From NCBI GenBank assembly GCA_019055375.1, contig JAHQIW010001160.1:1-64000 (forward strand): 64,000 nt of DNA, given 5' to 3'. The translations under genes and the position numbers were made by a program. The notes under the pieces are model-generated. The model had not been told where the DNA came from. It worked only from the letters and a program-made list of their open reading frames with translations, and did not search any database. Origin of the DNA: Parelaphostrongylus tenuis (taxonomy: Eukaryota > Nematoda > Chromadorea > Rhabditida > Metastrongylidae). Below are positions 11,801 to 24,010 of this stretch, in pieces. Every line of letters begins with the position of its first letter. Within the stretch, counting starts at the first letter, position 1.

Positions 11801-12110
11801 TCGCGGGTGCACCCAAGTAGAAATTAGGAGGGGGGAAGAGAGGGGAGCAACGGGGGAGGCGGTGGTCGTAGAGGGGGAGTGTGAAAGATGGGAATGGGGG
11901 GGGTCTCGAGGGGACGAAGAAAGAGACTAGGGGGGAGGAAAGCGCGACGCAGACAAGATCGGCCCCTCCAGGACGTCTTACCTAACGTCCGGAACGGCAC
12001 TCAAGCATGTAGATACTTCAATAAGGAAGGGTAGACGGGGAGAGAGGGAGGGAAGAGGGAGAGAGAGGACCTTGGAGTGTAATGGGCTAGGTAGGTCCGT
12101 GTCGTGAAGG
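8800..12110. other. Strand-asymmetric low-complexity block
   Basis: From about 8830 to 9600 the plus strand is dominated by C and T; from 9600 to 10450 by A and C (many CAAAAA runs); from 10560 to 12080 by G and A, with homopolymer G at 10600 and many GGGGAGAGG words. Open frames here (up to 156 codons) are Pro/Ser/Leu-rich and overlap in several frames, which a pyrimidine-rich strand produces by chance. No known domain, splice-supported exon or transposon end was seen. Confidence 0.6.
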
Positions 12111-13740
12111 GGTCGTTTTCTGGCAGTCCACCCCCACTCTCACTCATGAAAATTTCGAAAAATTTTTGGTTCTGCAACCCAAACGTCGCCACAGAGAAGA
12201 GTACCTCGTTATCATACGTATTTTGACATGATATATTAGTGATATGTTGTTTTGACGCGAGAGGTGCATTGAAAATTCCCATGAAGTCTGCATCATTGGT
12301 CTCCACGTAGAAAAAGTCAATTAAAGGCTCACAGGAAGCACTGAGTGGGTGGGAAGGATGTTTTGTTTTTTGAGCCATGGAGGTTTAGGTGCGATGATTT
12401 TTTTTTCATCGAGGTAATGGAAGTGTTTAGCTGACGAACAACGTGATCTTTCGAGCTTTTGAAGAAGGTAAAGGCAGCCGGAACAAAAAACTTCAAACAA
12501 TAAATTGAGATTGCATGTGCGCTAAGATGTCTAAATAATGTTTTCGATTGCAAGTGCGACGACTTTGTCAGTCATTCATCAGAAAAAAATTTTGACTCTT
12601 AATTAAGATTTTAATGACCATTTTAATTCGTCTTGAAAAAAGATCTCGTCGCCCTCGAAAATCTTTCTGAGAGATCCGGGAATAGAAGAATGAAAACAAC
12701 AGGCAGTTTATATGCTTATTTTCTATAGTATCTTTTATACAAACGCACCTTTTATGCCACTGGAAAATACTTGTCAAAGCAAGTGACAGTGTTGGCCTCG
12801 TCCGGTTCTAACTGGTATGATTGGACATAAACTGATAAAAGGGAGATGATTTCATATTACAAGAAGTCAACAATATTGCTTGTCCCGTATTGGTATAAGT
12901 GGTATGATTGTACATAAATTGATAATAAAGAGATGACGGGAAATGATTGTAGTAGATTGCAAGAATTTCTTTAGAGTTTGAAGCTGCTTTTTCAATATTT
13001 TCACTGTTATTAGCATCTAACTTGAAGCGCAAAAAAGACAGACACAATCCGTTTACGGGCAAGCTGAGCTGTAGTTAACTTTAATTATTCAAAGAATTGC
13101 AAACTAGTCAGCATTACATTAATAGTGTGCTTACACTTGTCACTTATGTTCCAATGATCTATGTAGAGTATATGAAACCTCAAACATAACGTGTAACGGC
13201 AGATAGTAATTAAATACAACAAAATTCATCGCTTACATCGCAGACAGAGTGTTTGCGGAGAAACAGCCCCAGTTGTGTAGTGGTAACACAAGTCTTTGGT
13301 ATGGTCCAAACAAGGATTCAACTTGTCTAAGGTTCCTAATTTTGCACATCACTCAACATTCATGGATATATATGCTACAGAAGCGGTTAAATGAAGGAAT
13401 TCTCGTCGATCATCTGAAACAAAGCAAACAGAAGTATTTTTCTAGAAGTTTCAGGAAGCGAAGTGCTCCACGTAGTACCAAGCGGACTTGTAATAACAGC
13501 TACTTTCAGTTTTCTACTCTTCTAGGATTGATTTATTTGGAAAGACCTCATATATAAAAGTGATTGGCAGAAAATGCTTCGATTTCGCCTATCAAGCTCC
13601 TTTCAATTTATGAAGAATTCAAAATTTATTGTTGGTTATTGAATTCACGAGGATACGTTAACAAAATAAGTTTTGCACTTCATCTTGTGACATCCGGGCC
13701 GTTGCATCCACTGACAAATGTTTCTTGTCCGACTATTCTT
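12110..13740. other. Gap with one duplicated 37-base word
   Basis: AT-rich. Two imperfect direct copies of GGTATGATTGGACATAAACT with following sequence start near 12813 and 12901, 88 bases apart. A tRNA-like unit lies at 13267-13340. No exon identified. Confidence 0.5.
13267..13360 (+). repeat. tRNA-like SINE unit
   Basis: A-box-like TTGTGTAGTGGTAACACA, anticodon-arm region CTTTGGTATGG, B-box-like GGATTCAACTTG, then the family tail TTTTGCACATCACTCA. Same arrangement as 30389-30485. Confidence 0.6.
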
Positions 13741-16700
13741 CTACTTATGGGAGATTTTGAAACTCACGTTCTGAACATCTGAAAAAGAATTCTCGTGGTG
13801 CGAACCATAACAAGAAAAGTCTAAAAATCGTCTTTGCCTAATGTTGGTTAGGGCGACCTAACAACCTACAAAAATACGCTGTGTAGAAGACGTTTTCATA
13901 CCGAGATAGGAGAAACGAAAGTGGAGCAAACTAACGGTGAAGATGCAAACTTCATAGCTCTTTGTGAAGTAAGTAATACAGGACGTTTACTCATTTATAT
14001 TATACCTTTCACTGAACACATAATCAACGTGCATTTAGTTTTCACAGGAAAAAGCATCCTTCCCATGTTTCATACCGTTTTTTATGCGAAAATTTCACAC
14101 CATTAATGCTTACGTTCGCTCCTTTTTCACACAATTCACATTTTTAATCAAAACTCTGCGATATCAACTTTGTTAGTTGCATATTACTTATATGAATGAA
14201 AGTGTGCGTGCGTAGCAATACACACGAGGTAGTTAGCATGATTAAGATTTCCAAGTTCACCACATTCTATCTCATGGGAGCCCACAAATTGACATCATAA
14301 CTATATGCAAGAATAGGAGCACGCTACTTTTTCTTTTTGATTATTTGAAACTACTGATATTGTAGGTACCGGGCCAAAAATCGATGAAGAGTGAAATAAG
14401 TGAGAGGGAAAAGGCATTTCTTCACACTGAGTTGAAGAGCAGGACGGTAGATAGTAAAAATGAAGTGACTAGTAGTCTCACATACTTGCTCCACTCATTT
14501 TCACCTCTAAAAATTTTGGATCATTCATACCTACCATGAACACCAACTACATCTAGCCAAACATTAAGATGACGGCATTGTGAAAGTATTACTTACACAT
14601 CTAGCGCTTGAGAAGCTCCAATAGTAGTGTAACGGTGATGAATATAACCCAACGATTTTGGGAAAGTGGACGGATCCAGGAAAAACGAACATGTTCAAAA
14701 ATAGCTATGGCCTTTTGACGTGATACATGGAACAAAAATATTCTAAGATGCAAATAACCCTTCAAAAGGTTTTGGCAAGAATTCCTCATTCTTTTGAACC
14801 AATTTATAGTACAAAAATGTTGAGCGCTCAATCTGTTTGAAGAAGCAAATTTTCATTTTGTGTCTCCTCCGCTAGAGGACAATCTCGTCTATATCGCTCG
14901 TATTATTTGATTTCATGCCCTTAAGCCACAAATCCGTTATACTCAATTTACAACATTATATAGCACGTACCCCACCTACGCATTTATTGCAGATAAAAAT
15001 GATATGACGCACTAGACTAGACTTGCTCTAGTAGAAATAAATGTCTATCATAAAAAATTAGGTTACAACTAACAATGTGCTTAACTCTGAGGCAGATTAA
15101 TGTCATGCAGTCGAATAGAAAGATGACGACGAGAACGGCTTGAAAGTTGTACACGTCGATAACAGAAAAGACATGACCACACGGTGTATCGCAGATTGTC
15201 AACGTCCACACCATCGGATTGAAAAAGAGGGAGCAGCTGCTAGATAAAGTAAAATCGTCATTTAAAGCAAAGACAATTTTTCTCAAAAGTTCGTGCAATT
15301 AACACACTGTGTTATGTTTGAATTCATAACGATTAGATTTCATGGCGTGGACATTCAACTGTCATGTGACCTAGTTTGTTATTAGAGTTGGCTGTATATC
15401 GTTAATAACGATTGTTCTGCAAGGTAGTTATCCACCAAACGAAGCGCTTTACTCCTCAATCTCTTGATGTAAGTAAAGGCGTCAATGTGACTTTTTACAA
15501 TTTCAATATCTCTCGCTCTTTAAGTTTTGAATACTAAGGGTGTCAATGGCGACCAAGATATTTATCTGCATTGAAATGTTGGCAAAAGCTCAAAAATATA
15601 AGCACTTATGTGCTAAGTTTCGACATCTTCGTCTTTCTGAGGAAAAAGCTGGTCCGAGTCAATAATCCGCAAGTTGTTTTTTCAGCACTTTATTTGATCC
15701 AGTGTTTTTTCACTGTGCAGATCCCAATCGTTCCAGCATTCAATAAGTTGCTCGTTTTCTTCTTGGACGGCGTAGATTACTGGTTCAGCATGTCTCTTGA
15801 ATCTCGAGGATAGCCTTGCTGTGGTGTTCCATAGGGCGCTGATGCTGACTGCTGGAGAGAGATAAGGGGGGGAGGGAAGGGGGAAGAAGGTCGCCTCCAC
15901 GCTCGCCGCTACGAGCATCATAACCACTCGGCCAGGGCGTACCCAGTCCGCAATATATCGTTGTCGCAATTTGCGTGTTCGTCCCGTTATCGAATCCAGT
16001 GAAGTAGAGTGTCGCTTGAGTAAGGGACAGCGTGAATAAAACACACAACGCAGCACGATCTTATGTGTCGGCAAAGTCATGACGGACTGATAATTGGATA
16101 GATGATGGAGTATAGATAAACATATCTTAGGATATCCTTTGCTTATATAATAGAAGGTCCTGCATGAAAGTACAAAATCTAACGATGTTCTTTATCCAAG
16201 TAAATCTCCACTTCACTAGGAACAACGTGATGCGGCAACGAGCACTCACACTGTGAGGAGAGCCACCTGTGAGCCACGACTCGGACCATTTTGGTCTTGA
16301 AGAGAAGGAAGATGTCAAACTGTTAGCCGTGTTGATGTTTCTGCATTAATCTCATGCCACCTCAATAATTTGAAGAATACTGACTGTTGTTGTCGAGCCC
16401 TAATGAAAGTTAGTTTTGAGTTTACTTGAGAACTGGAACTTTTACTTTCGTTTCTCTCTCGTTCAATTGCCGTCTATGGTATAGCCTATTTCAAGCCTGA
16501 AAGCGTACGCACGGCTCAATCCGTGACCTCAAACTCTTTGTTATCTGCGGATGCAGATGGTTGGCGCTCGGCCCATCTGCTTTCGCTTTCAATGAAAATA
16601 AATCTAGATCACGAAAAGTACCGAGAGATCTGAGCTGAGCAAGCCAGACGCCCCTAAAGTGGCAACTTGATTCGAAAAGGCATCGTTACAACGCTCAGTG

Positions 16701-16997
16701 AATGGTCCGCAGATTTTTGTAGCAAAAAAATATCCGGAATTACTAAGTGAGCAGCAAAACTGTCAAAGCTTACTCCAAAAAAGCGAGCACTATGTAGCAG
16801 AAACCAAGTATCCAAAAAACCATAACAACAAAATAGGTATTTCTCACGGTTAGTACAAAAGAAACTCGTAAAGGCATCGCCATGGCGATGACCCTGTTCA
16901 AGGCGATAGCGAGGTAAAAGGTGTTCGCACACGTACCAGAACATGGCAGTCATCAAACCGAACAGTTTGTCTATCACCTCCGCGGTTACCTCGCTTT
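13741..16997 (-). pseudogene. Srx-family chemoreceptor pseudogene
   Basis: Aligns exon by exon with the intact receptors at 30661-35570 and 43786-47637: exon 2 about 16997-16774, exon 3 15240-15074, exon 4 14919-14833, exon 5 14726-14597, exon 6 13942-13870, exon 7 13778-13741. Lesions: exon 2 acceptor CAG is CAC and there is a 1-base insertion after WYV; a small deletion at the start of exon 3; exon 4 has TAG where the paralogue has CAG, and its donor GT is AT; the exon 5 acceptor AG is lost and one base is deleted before the conserved LDG; the exon 6 acceptor is lost. Exon 1 was not found. Surviving motifs include IALNRVIA and SQNRWVIF. Confidence 0.88.
15680..15960 (-). repeat. tRNA-head repeat, second family, copy 1
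   Basis: Shares with 29060-29330 the ordered words CACTTTAT, GATCCCA, AGGATAGCC, CATAGGGCG and CGAGCATCA. On the minus strand the head reads TGGCCGAGTGGTTATGATG, an exact A-box match of the Leu/Ser type. No clear B-box. Confidence 0.6.
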
Positions 16998-17985
16998 GGG
17001 TGCAAGTGAGAGGTTTTCTTTTCTATTCGAATATTCAAAATCTTTGTAAAATAATGCTCATGTTTCGACCTCTAATCGTTCTACCATTTTTTGCGATCTA
17101 CAGAGCGTTATGTCATAACGATTTTATTCCAGTGCTTGTATGAATGTGAAATTAACGAACGTGGTTGTGCGAAAACACTCTGGCTTGGTAATTTTTTCTA
17201 TGAAGAGTTTTACTAGAAACTCCACAAAAAATCAAGTGAATTCACTGTGAATACTTTCTATGTAACTTCAAGAAATTGCAATTCCTTTTTCTGGAAATCG
17301 TATTCCTGGCAAAGGATATTCTGACATTTGAACCATACTTGAATCATAAGCTTGATGATTGAGAATTTCATTAAAGAAAATAACAACTCATTATGTTAAG
17401 TGATACGCGTGTTAACTTAATGGTTCAAAGCACCGTGCAACACACATGTGGCTGCTGTTGATGCGAACTCTCGTCTCAACTTCTCTACGCGTTACAACCA
17501 CTTGCTTGAGGTATGGCAGGTTACTTGCCCAGGACATTAGCAGTAATGACTTAAGACATTGGTGGGCTACTGCAAGATATTTCAAAACAAGGATGTGCAA
17601 TAAGTTACCTATAACGATACTCAATGAAGTCGAATGCATGATGCATCTCTCACAAAATCAACACAAAGAAATTATCCTTTATTCCATGTATGTTACGTTA
17701 AGTAGGCAAAATAGGCTTTGATTTAGATCCAATCGTTGACCATTTCGCCTGCAGAGAAGTATTGACAGTAAAAGATTTCCTATCCGAAACATGACACCTT
17801 GAAACTAAGTTTTACTGAACTTAGAAAGTTTTCTTCCTCCAACTCGGTGTAGGTAAATGAGCTTATTGACTCATTATGGTCACCTTCGATGAGGAGACTT
17901 AGCAGTTTTATGTTGAATTTTACCATTTGGGTACGACAGTTTCACGCCTCTGACCCGGTTCCGCCACCGCGCATAGCTGCGAACA
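16998..17985. other. Gap; no exon 1 of the receptor pseudogene found
   Basis: Sequence just upstream of pseudogene exon 2 (TTTTCTATTCGAA at about 17020) still resembles the intron of the intact paralogue near 47010. Beyond that, AT-rich sequence with no recognised feature. Confidence 0.4.
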
Positions 17986-18790
17986 ATCCGAGCTTCGAGG
18001 CAATCATTCAAAAGATTGAATCTCTGACTAGAGCCCCACGCTGCCGTTTTTCATAACACACTTTTTATAACGATAAAAATCAAGAGTGAATTATATTTCA
18101 CACTACCACGCGCTTTTTTTATCTCGCTTATATTTCGCTGGACGAAACTCCTTTCGTCGAGAGTTGGTACTCTTTTGATATGAAAAGTCCCGATGAATTC
18201 AAAAAATGTGCTTGCTTTTGGGTAAGCTTTTTTGTTAGCTTTGTAAGAAGAAGAAAAGATTTATGCTTTGAACGTCAGCGGACAGAGCTCTTTCTTTAGA
18301 CTATTATTTAATCATTCGATGGCCGGAGTTCAAATGATTCCAATTGATTCCAACGTTGTGCATATTTTTCAGGAAAAACTGTTTCATCATAGTGTAGCAG
18401 AGGAAATATTATCGAGCTTGACATTTCTGGTGAGCTTCTTTACTGGTTAATCTATATGCTGGATGACAGGGAATCCGATGGATGACCTGGCGCGTTAGAC
18501 GTGTGAGCTGCAAGTTGTTATTCAATTGGGAAATACTCCTCCACTATGGAAGAAAACTCCTTATAAAACAACTGAATCTGCTCCCAGCGAATTATACTCG
18601 CGAAAAATTAAGACGCGCGACCGATGTGAAGCATAATCTTACTCTGGCTTTTACAGCATCATAAAATGGTCTTTGAAAATCCCGCCACTCACTGCTCCAG
18701 CCAGAGATCAAGCTTTCGAATGATCACTAACACTCCTGTTAAAACTTTTTGCACAGTGAATGAGGTTAAATAACCGTTTGTTCTCTTATA
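17985..18790. repeat. Foldback element, copy 4
   Basis: Left arm near 18000-18060 (TTGAATCTCTGACTAGAGCC) and right arm near 18690-18760 (CCAGAGATCAAGCTTTCGAA) are inverted; internal TTCTTTAGACTATTA and CTCCACTATGGAAGAAAACTCC match other copies. Confidence 0.65.
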
Positions 18791-21496
18791 ACAAAAAAGT
18801 ACTCTCTTATGTCACATTGAGCGTTGATTGATATTAATGTCAACCGAGTCGCGTAGAATCACGGTTCATGGTACAATTCATCAAATGAATACACTTGAGT
18901 GCTTACAGTAAAGGAAAGAGTAAGTTCAATTTCAATGAATGCCCACTAATTAGCATTTTCAAAAGGACTATTGATTTTCTAAATTAGGAAAAGAATTTCG
19001 TACATCACTCCATAGCTAAAATCACCGACACCGCAATGTTCTCATTTTGAACATACAGCAAAGTGGCAGAAAAGTTTGACATTTGAAAAGCGTGCTAATT
19101 TTTAATGTTTGGAATATTGCAAATTAGAAAAATGAAACTGGATATAGGAGTGAAATAGAAAATTTCTTTTGTTAATACAAACTTGCGTTCGAAAAAGGAA
19201 TGTAGCTACGTCGCTTATAGCCTGTCAGGTCATTTCGATATTGTTCACTACAAATTTATCTTGCAGAGAATATAACTTCATTACGCTGATAACAAGTGTA
19301 CAAGATTTTTGTAGCATCAAAACCAAATTCTCAGTATACTTTTCAGTAGTTTTGATGCCTTTCCCTCTATAAAGGAAATATACCTGGACGATGGTTCTAA
19401 AATAACTGTATTGTTTTGCAGTTAATTTCTATGGAAGAAGTCAAGTCTCGCTTCTTAAATAAAAGAGTCTGGTGCTGTCAATGCCGTTCAGGCGTACAAC
19501 GTCTAGTGACCATACCTAACACGCCATCTCAAAGCTAACCCTCTGCGCTATTAGGTAATTGCTTGAGGAATGATGCACACTAATCCCACAGTAAATCTTT
19601 TCTCTTCCAGATTCCCTCAATTTTATACTCAGTGTGAAGCGGCGTCCCTGACCATGGGAAAAAGATAAAACATATTTGTCTAGAGGTTGTAAATTGTTTA
19701 TACAACCACTAAGAAAGGAGAATTGTCAAAAGTGCTATAAGGAATGCAAACGTGACTTATGAGAGAGTCAGGGATCATGAAGTGACTTGGTAGGAATGTT
19801 CATCTCCAAAGAACAAGCAAAGTTCTGTATGGTACTCGACAATAGGCCGCAATTTTTCAAAGGAAGTGGCCGAAGGTGGCTCCTTGCAAACTCTACTACT
19901 CAACTTCAATGCTTTCTTTGATTACGGCAGGACATCTAAAAATGTGAAAACCTCCTGCATACTACACTATACAGATGTCTAACGCCTGACTGTACTGTGC
20001 AGCTTCATATCCCACGTTGTGAAGAAGTTAATCCCTCATTCCATTGTGATTTAAAAAGTTTCATAGACACAATTTTATGCCCAGTGAGCACACTTGAAAG
20101 GTAATGATCACATCACAATAAATAGATTTAGTTTGCATGGCTTGAATGTAAGTATTGAATTCGGTAACAAAAAGATCACAGATAGGCACAAAGTGAAACG
20201 GAAAGAGTGCAGATAGATATGCTATTCGCAAGTCATATCTAGTGTTCCTAGTTTTCTACCAAGACACAAGCACAGGATTCACTTCTTCATTCGGATATTA
20301 ATCAAACCAAAGTGCCAATCTCAGTTCAAGCCTTGAGTGACCGCATTTAGTTCTTTACCTTGAATGGCGCGCTATGACTTTCTTATAAGATAGCTTATAG
20401 CACCTCGTTGGTTATATCTCATAGATGCAAAAGATTACTATATTTAGCTAGAAGCATTTTCCAACATAATAAAATCGTTTTTTTCTGGGTCTCATCGACG
20501 CTTTTCGGTTTTCATTGAAGTTCCATACGTGATGAAAAAGTCTCACAGAGAATGTTTATTCTATGATAAAAAGTGAACTTTGGCTTGATTGTTATTACAT
20601 AGTCTCATAAATACTTTATATCCTTTGAAATTAATTCTCATAATAACCACTTCAAATTTTTCGAAATGCCAGCTGTTTTTCTAAGTTGACTCACAGAACA
20701 CCACAGAACAATGGCCTTTTTTGAGGTCAAATGACCTCGAACTGTTGAAGTCATCTCTGCAGAAGCTGCTGTATTAGAACGACTGGGTAACACTCTACTT
20801 TCTACTAGCCATGTTTCCAGGAAATTTCGATTCACTACAGCTTTTCTTTTTTTTGTTCTCGAAGAAAATGCGTGGGTGGGTTTAGTTAATTGGAAAAGAA
20901 AGCATGAGAGAATGTGTTTGCTAACTATCAACAGACAACGTCTTCTAAATAAGTTATCTAAAGGCAATGCTAATGAGCGTGCTAAGTTCTGAATTATAGA
21001 AATAAATTGCAATGAGTATTTTCATATCAAAATGTCTTTTAAGAAAGTTACAGTATACATAATGCAAAGGGCACTACTTCAATTTTTATTTACTGCGTAT
21101 TCGCTCTTTATGGTGAAGCACAATGAGAAGGCAATTCGGGAATGCAGAGATGCAAACAAATATTGGAGCTTCAAAAGCATGTAGAGAAGAGCAAATATCC
21201 TCAGGGATTTAGAACCCGCTTGGGGTCTATAGAATTAGTGCTAGCGTCTAGTAAATTTGTATCTTTTATACTTTGACTAAAAAAGAGCAAAAGTTTCGAA
21301 TGCTTTTAGAGAAAATGCGTAATCCTCTGAAAAGCATAAATGCGTATTCGACGATCATGTAACAGTCCAGGTTTTCTCATATCTCATTGTTGTGGATGTA
21401 TGATCCTCAAGATGTCCTTGCTTTACTGCTTCAGCAGTATAATGATTGAAGATTGCGGAGTATGAATGTGAAATATTTGACTACACAGGGAAGTTA

Positions 21497-21625
21497 AACT
21501 CGAAAAAACAGCGGTAGCAGAGACGTTGGTCAACTGTGTAACGGGATCTCGAGTCTCTCGATATGGGTGAAACGCGGGTTCTACTCTCGCCTCAGGTCGA
21601 ATGTTTTATATATCATCTGGCATTT
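21497..21625 (+). repeat. Degenerate tRNA-like SINE unit
   Basis: GTAACGGG, GATATGGGTGAAACGCGGG and TTCTACTCTC give the A-box, anticodon-arm and B-box order of the family; the tail TTTTATATATCATCTGGCA is diverged. Confidence 0.5.
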
Positions 21626-21794
21626 GTGTGAGTATAAATGCATCATAATGCTACTGAGATGCAGGTAAACAAGGAATTTTTAGAGATTATGAATATCCAT
21701 AACTGTCAGCTCAGCTGAGTTCGATGCCCATATATGTCTAACATATCAAACCCATCAACAATTGGTTGCTGATAAGTCCAATGTAACATATTGT

Positions 21795-21900
21795 GGTAGC
21801 AGAGCACCGGTCTCGATGATGTGGTAGCATGTCTGGCATGAGTAAAACGCGGGTTCAATTCCTGTCTCTAGTCGTAAGTATTGCATATCACTTTCGTTCT
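21795..21900 (+). repeat. Degenerate tRNA-like SINE unit
   Basis: GATGTGGTAGCATGTCTGGC and AAACGCGGGTTCAATTCC (good B-box), then tail TTGCATATCACTTTC. Second member within 300 bases. Confidence 0.6.
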
Positions 21901-22899
21901 TGAATGTCGTGACTGTATTTCACATTATATCCTACCATAATATTTAGAAGTAAGCAGTAGACAAAGGCTGACAAATGTCGTAATTTGTTTCTCAGTAATG
22001 TGACTATCAAAAAAATACTTTGATATAAATTAGTTTGATCTCAAATGGGGTAACCCACCATCATATTTTTCTCAGCCTTCATTGTGCTCGGTCAACTGAA
22101 TCGTGTGATGTACTGAAGTCGCTATAAGAGTGATGACTTCAACAATACAAGCTCGATCAAAGTCAAGCTGTTAAATAAGAAAATTTTTGATTTATGCACC
22201 TTTTCTTACCCACAACACGCACACCTGCACTTGGTCTTTCAATTATTTGAATATTTGAATAATAAATATATCCAATGTACTTTATTTATATTGAGATTTG
22301 AACATTCGATTAGTCAAAGTCTCTTTTGCAATAATGTCCATGTTTAGTCTATCAATCTCGTTTCTGATATTTTAATTCACAGCGTATAAAGTGGACGAGT
22401 TTTCCAAACCGAAGGAAGATGGGAAGTCAGCAAGATTGATTGTGTAAGAAAAACAGTCCTGCCTACGTAATTAACTCTCCAAAGACTTCCATAACAATTC
22501 TACAAAAGTAATGGAACTCACTTGTAAGCGATTTTTATGTAACGCCAAGTCCTTCCTTGGAAAGCTATTTTGGAACCCCAAATTACAACTGAATCCTATA
22601 TTTGTAGATCAGCAATATCACTGCGAAAATTGCAGAACATTACTTGGAGTGAATGTAAGAAACTCGATATTTGAACTTAATCGCAAATTGTTTTATCTGT
22701 AGGGAAAATATTGGATTATTTTTCTCCAGCCATTTGCCATTCATGCTCATTATGCTGTTATTTTGAACTCTAGGAGGTATGTGATTGTTCAAATCTAAAA
22801 GAGTTTAATGGTGTACTCTTAAAAATACCCTCTTATTGAACTATAGCAACAAAAACATCATTAAAAGCTTTACATCCAGCGTGTTTTTTTGTTGAACGG

Positions 22900-23500
22900 A
22901 GCTTCTTCTCTACACTTTCAATATCATTCTATAGCTCAAATCTCAATAATTCCAATAGTGCGCTTGATTTCTAAGAGGGCCTTTCTAAAGCACTGTGGAG
23001 GCCAAGTCAGACACTAGAAGCTGAGTTGTCGTTGGTATATAATTTGGGTTTGTTACTGAAAGAATTTCTCGCTGGACGAGTAATTTCCATCAAATTTCCA
23101 ATAGTCATCTAAGAGTTCAAATCTCAGAAAGCCAAACGTTTGCTTGCCTTCTGGAAAAGCTATCTTACAGCGCTACAGCAAAGGGAATAGTTTTGTGTTT
23201 TACAAACTCGCTTTTTCTCGCAGAACAGAACTGTTCCTCTGGACTACAAGAAGCCCGATGTCATAATTTTCGACGATTCCAACACTGTCCGTTTTCTGAA
23301 AGGACTTTTCACTGCACTATAGCATATAAAATAATATTAGGCTTCAAATACTCCATACACTGCTTGTCGTCACGGTGCATAAACAGTAGATCAAGCGCAG
23401 AGCGAAAATCGGATCTGGAGTGCGATATTTGGCCTTAATTTTGGGTTTTACTTATGCTTTAAAAGAGGAAATTTTGATGAGACATATGACTCTGAGACTC
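22900..23500. repeat. Cluster of a degenerate dispersed repeat
   Basis: At least three successive copies of a word of the form AAAGG-CTTTTC-ACAGCGCTGTAGCA occur near 22970, 23150 and 23310. Related copies lie near 24280, 27430, 28270, 41170 and 47890. Old non-coding repeat of unknown class. Confidence 0.45.
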
Positions 23501-23712
23501 CAAGAATTTCTCTACACTTCATATGCTTCTCATGTATAAGCGTAGGCTAGTTAGGCTTGTGCTTGTTAGGGGCTTTACACGGCAGTATTAGGCCTCCTCG
23601 TAAGATTTGACACTTCAAACAATGGTCACCAAATTTGTTAACTAGAAGTGATTTAAACTGCTTAACAGCGCTATTAACAACACTAACAACAGCAACACTA
23701 CAGCAGCACACT

Positions 23713-24010
23713 ATGCTGTTATCAGCAGATGCTCAACTCCAAGCGCTACTGTGAGCACCTGGACCGTCACCGCTGCCATCAAGTCCTGCCACGTTGACCT
23801 CGTACTCGCAACCTCGTACTGCTTCAAGACAGCGTGAAGCTGCATGTCGCCAATTTGCCAAAGAGGAAGATGACCGAAATGCTGAAATGGACTGAGAGTT
23901 GCAGGGTCGTCCGCCGTACAGTCGTGAGTTTGCACCATCTCACTATCATCACCTCCGATCACTGGAGCACTTCCTGAGCAAGAAGGGTTCTGAGACATTA
24001 ATCATTTCGT
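23713..24010 (+). pseudogene. mariner-family transposase remnant
   Basis: The plus-strand translation gives a segment like the mariner motif around the second catalytic Asp (LVLLQDSVKLHVA, family LLQDNARPHVA). After a frame change it gives PPYSREFAPSHYHHL, where the family has PPYSPDLAPSDYHLF. The last catalytic Asp region is substituted, and stops and a frameshift interrupt the rest. A 95-codon minus-strand frame over the same bases is only its shadow. Confidence 0.75.

Larger units (their letters stand above)
18790..22900. other. Repeat-poor AT-rich stretch without supported genes
   Basis: Only two tRNA-like units (about 21497-21600 and 21795-21890) were recognised. The longest open frame (124 codons, minus, 21012-20638) has no recognised domain and no paired splice sites. 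Confidence 0.4.

Noticed and set aside
12001..12378. 125-codon minus-strand frame starting with Met
   Set aside because: Half lies in the purine-rich block; no domain, no splice support.
20638..21012. 124-codon minus-strand frame
   Set aside because: No recognised domain, no partner exons, AT-rich chance-like composition; left unannotated.
23711..23998. 95-codon minus-strand frame starting with Met
   Set aside because: Shadow of a mariner transposase remnant read on the plus strand.
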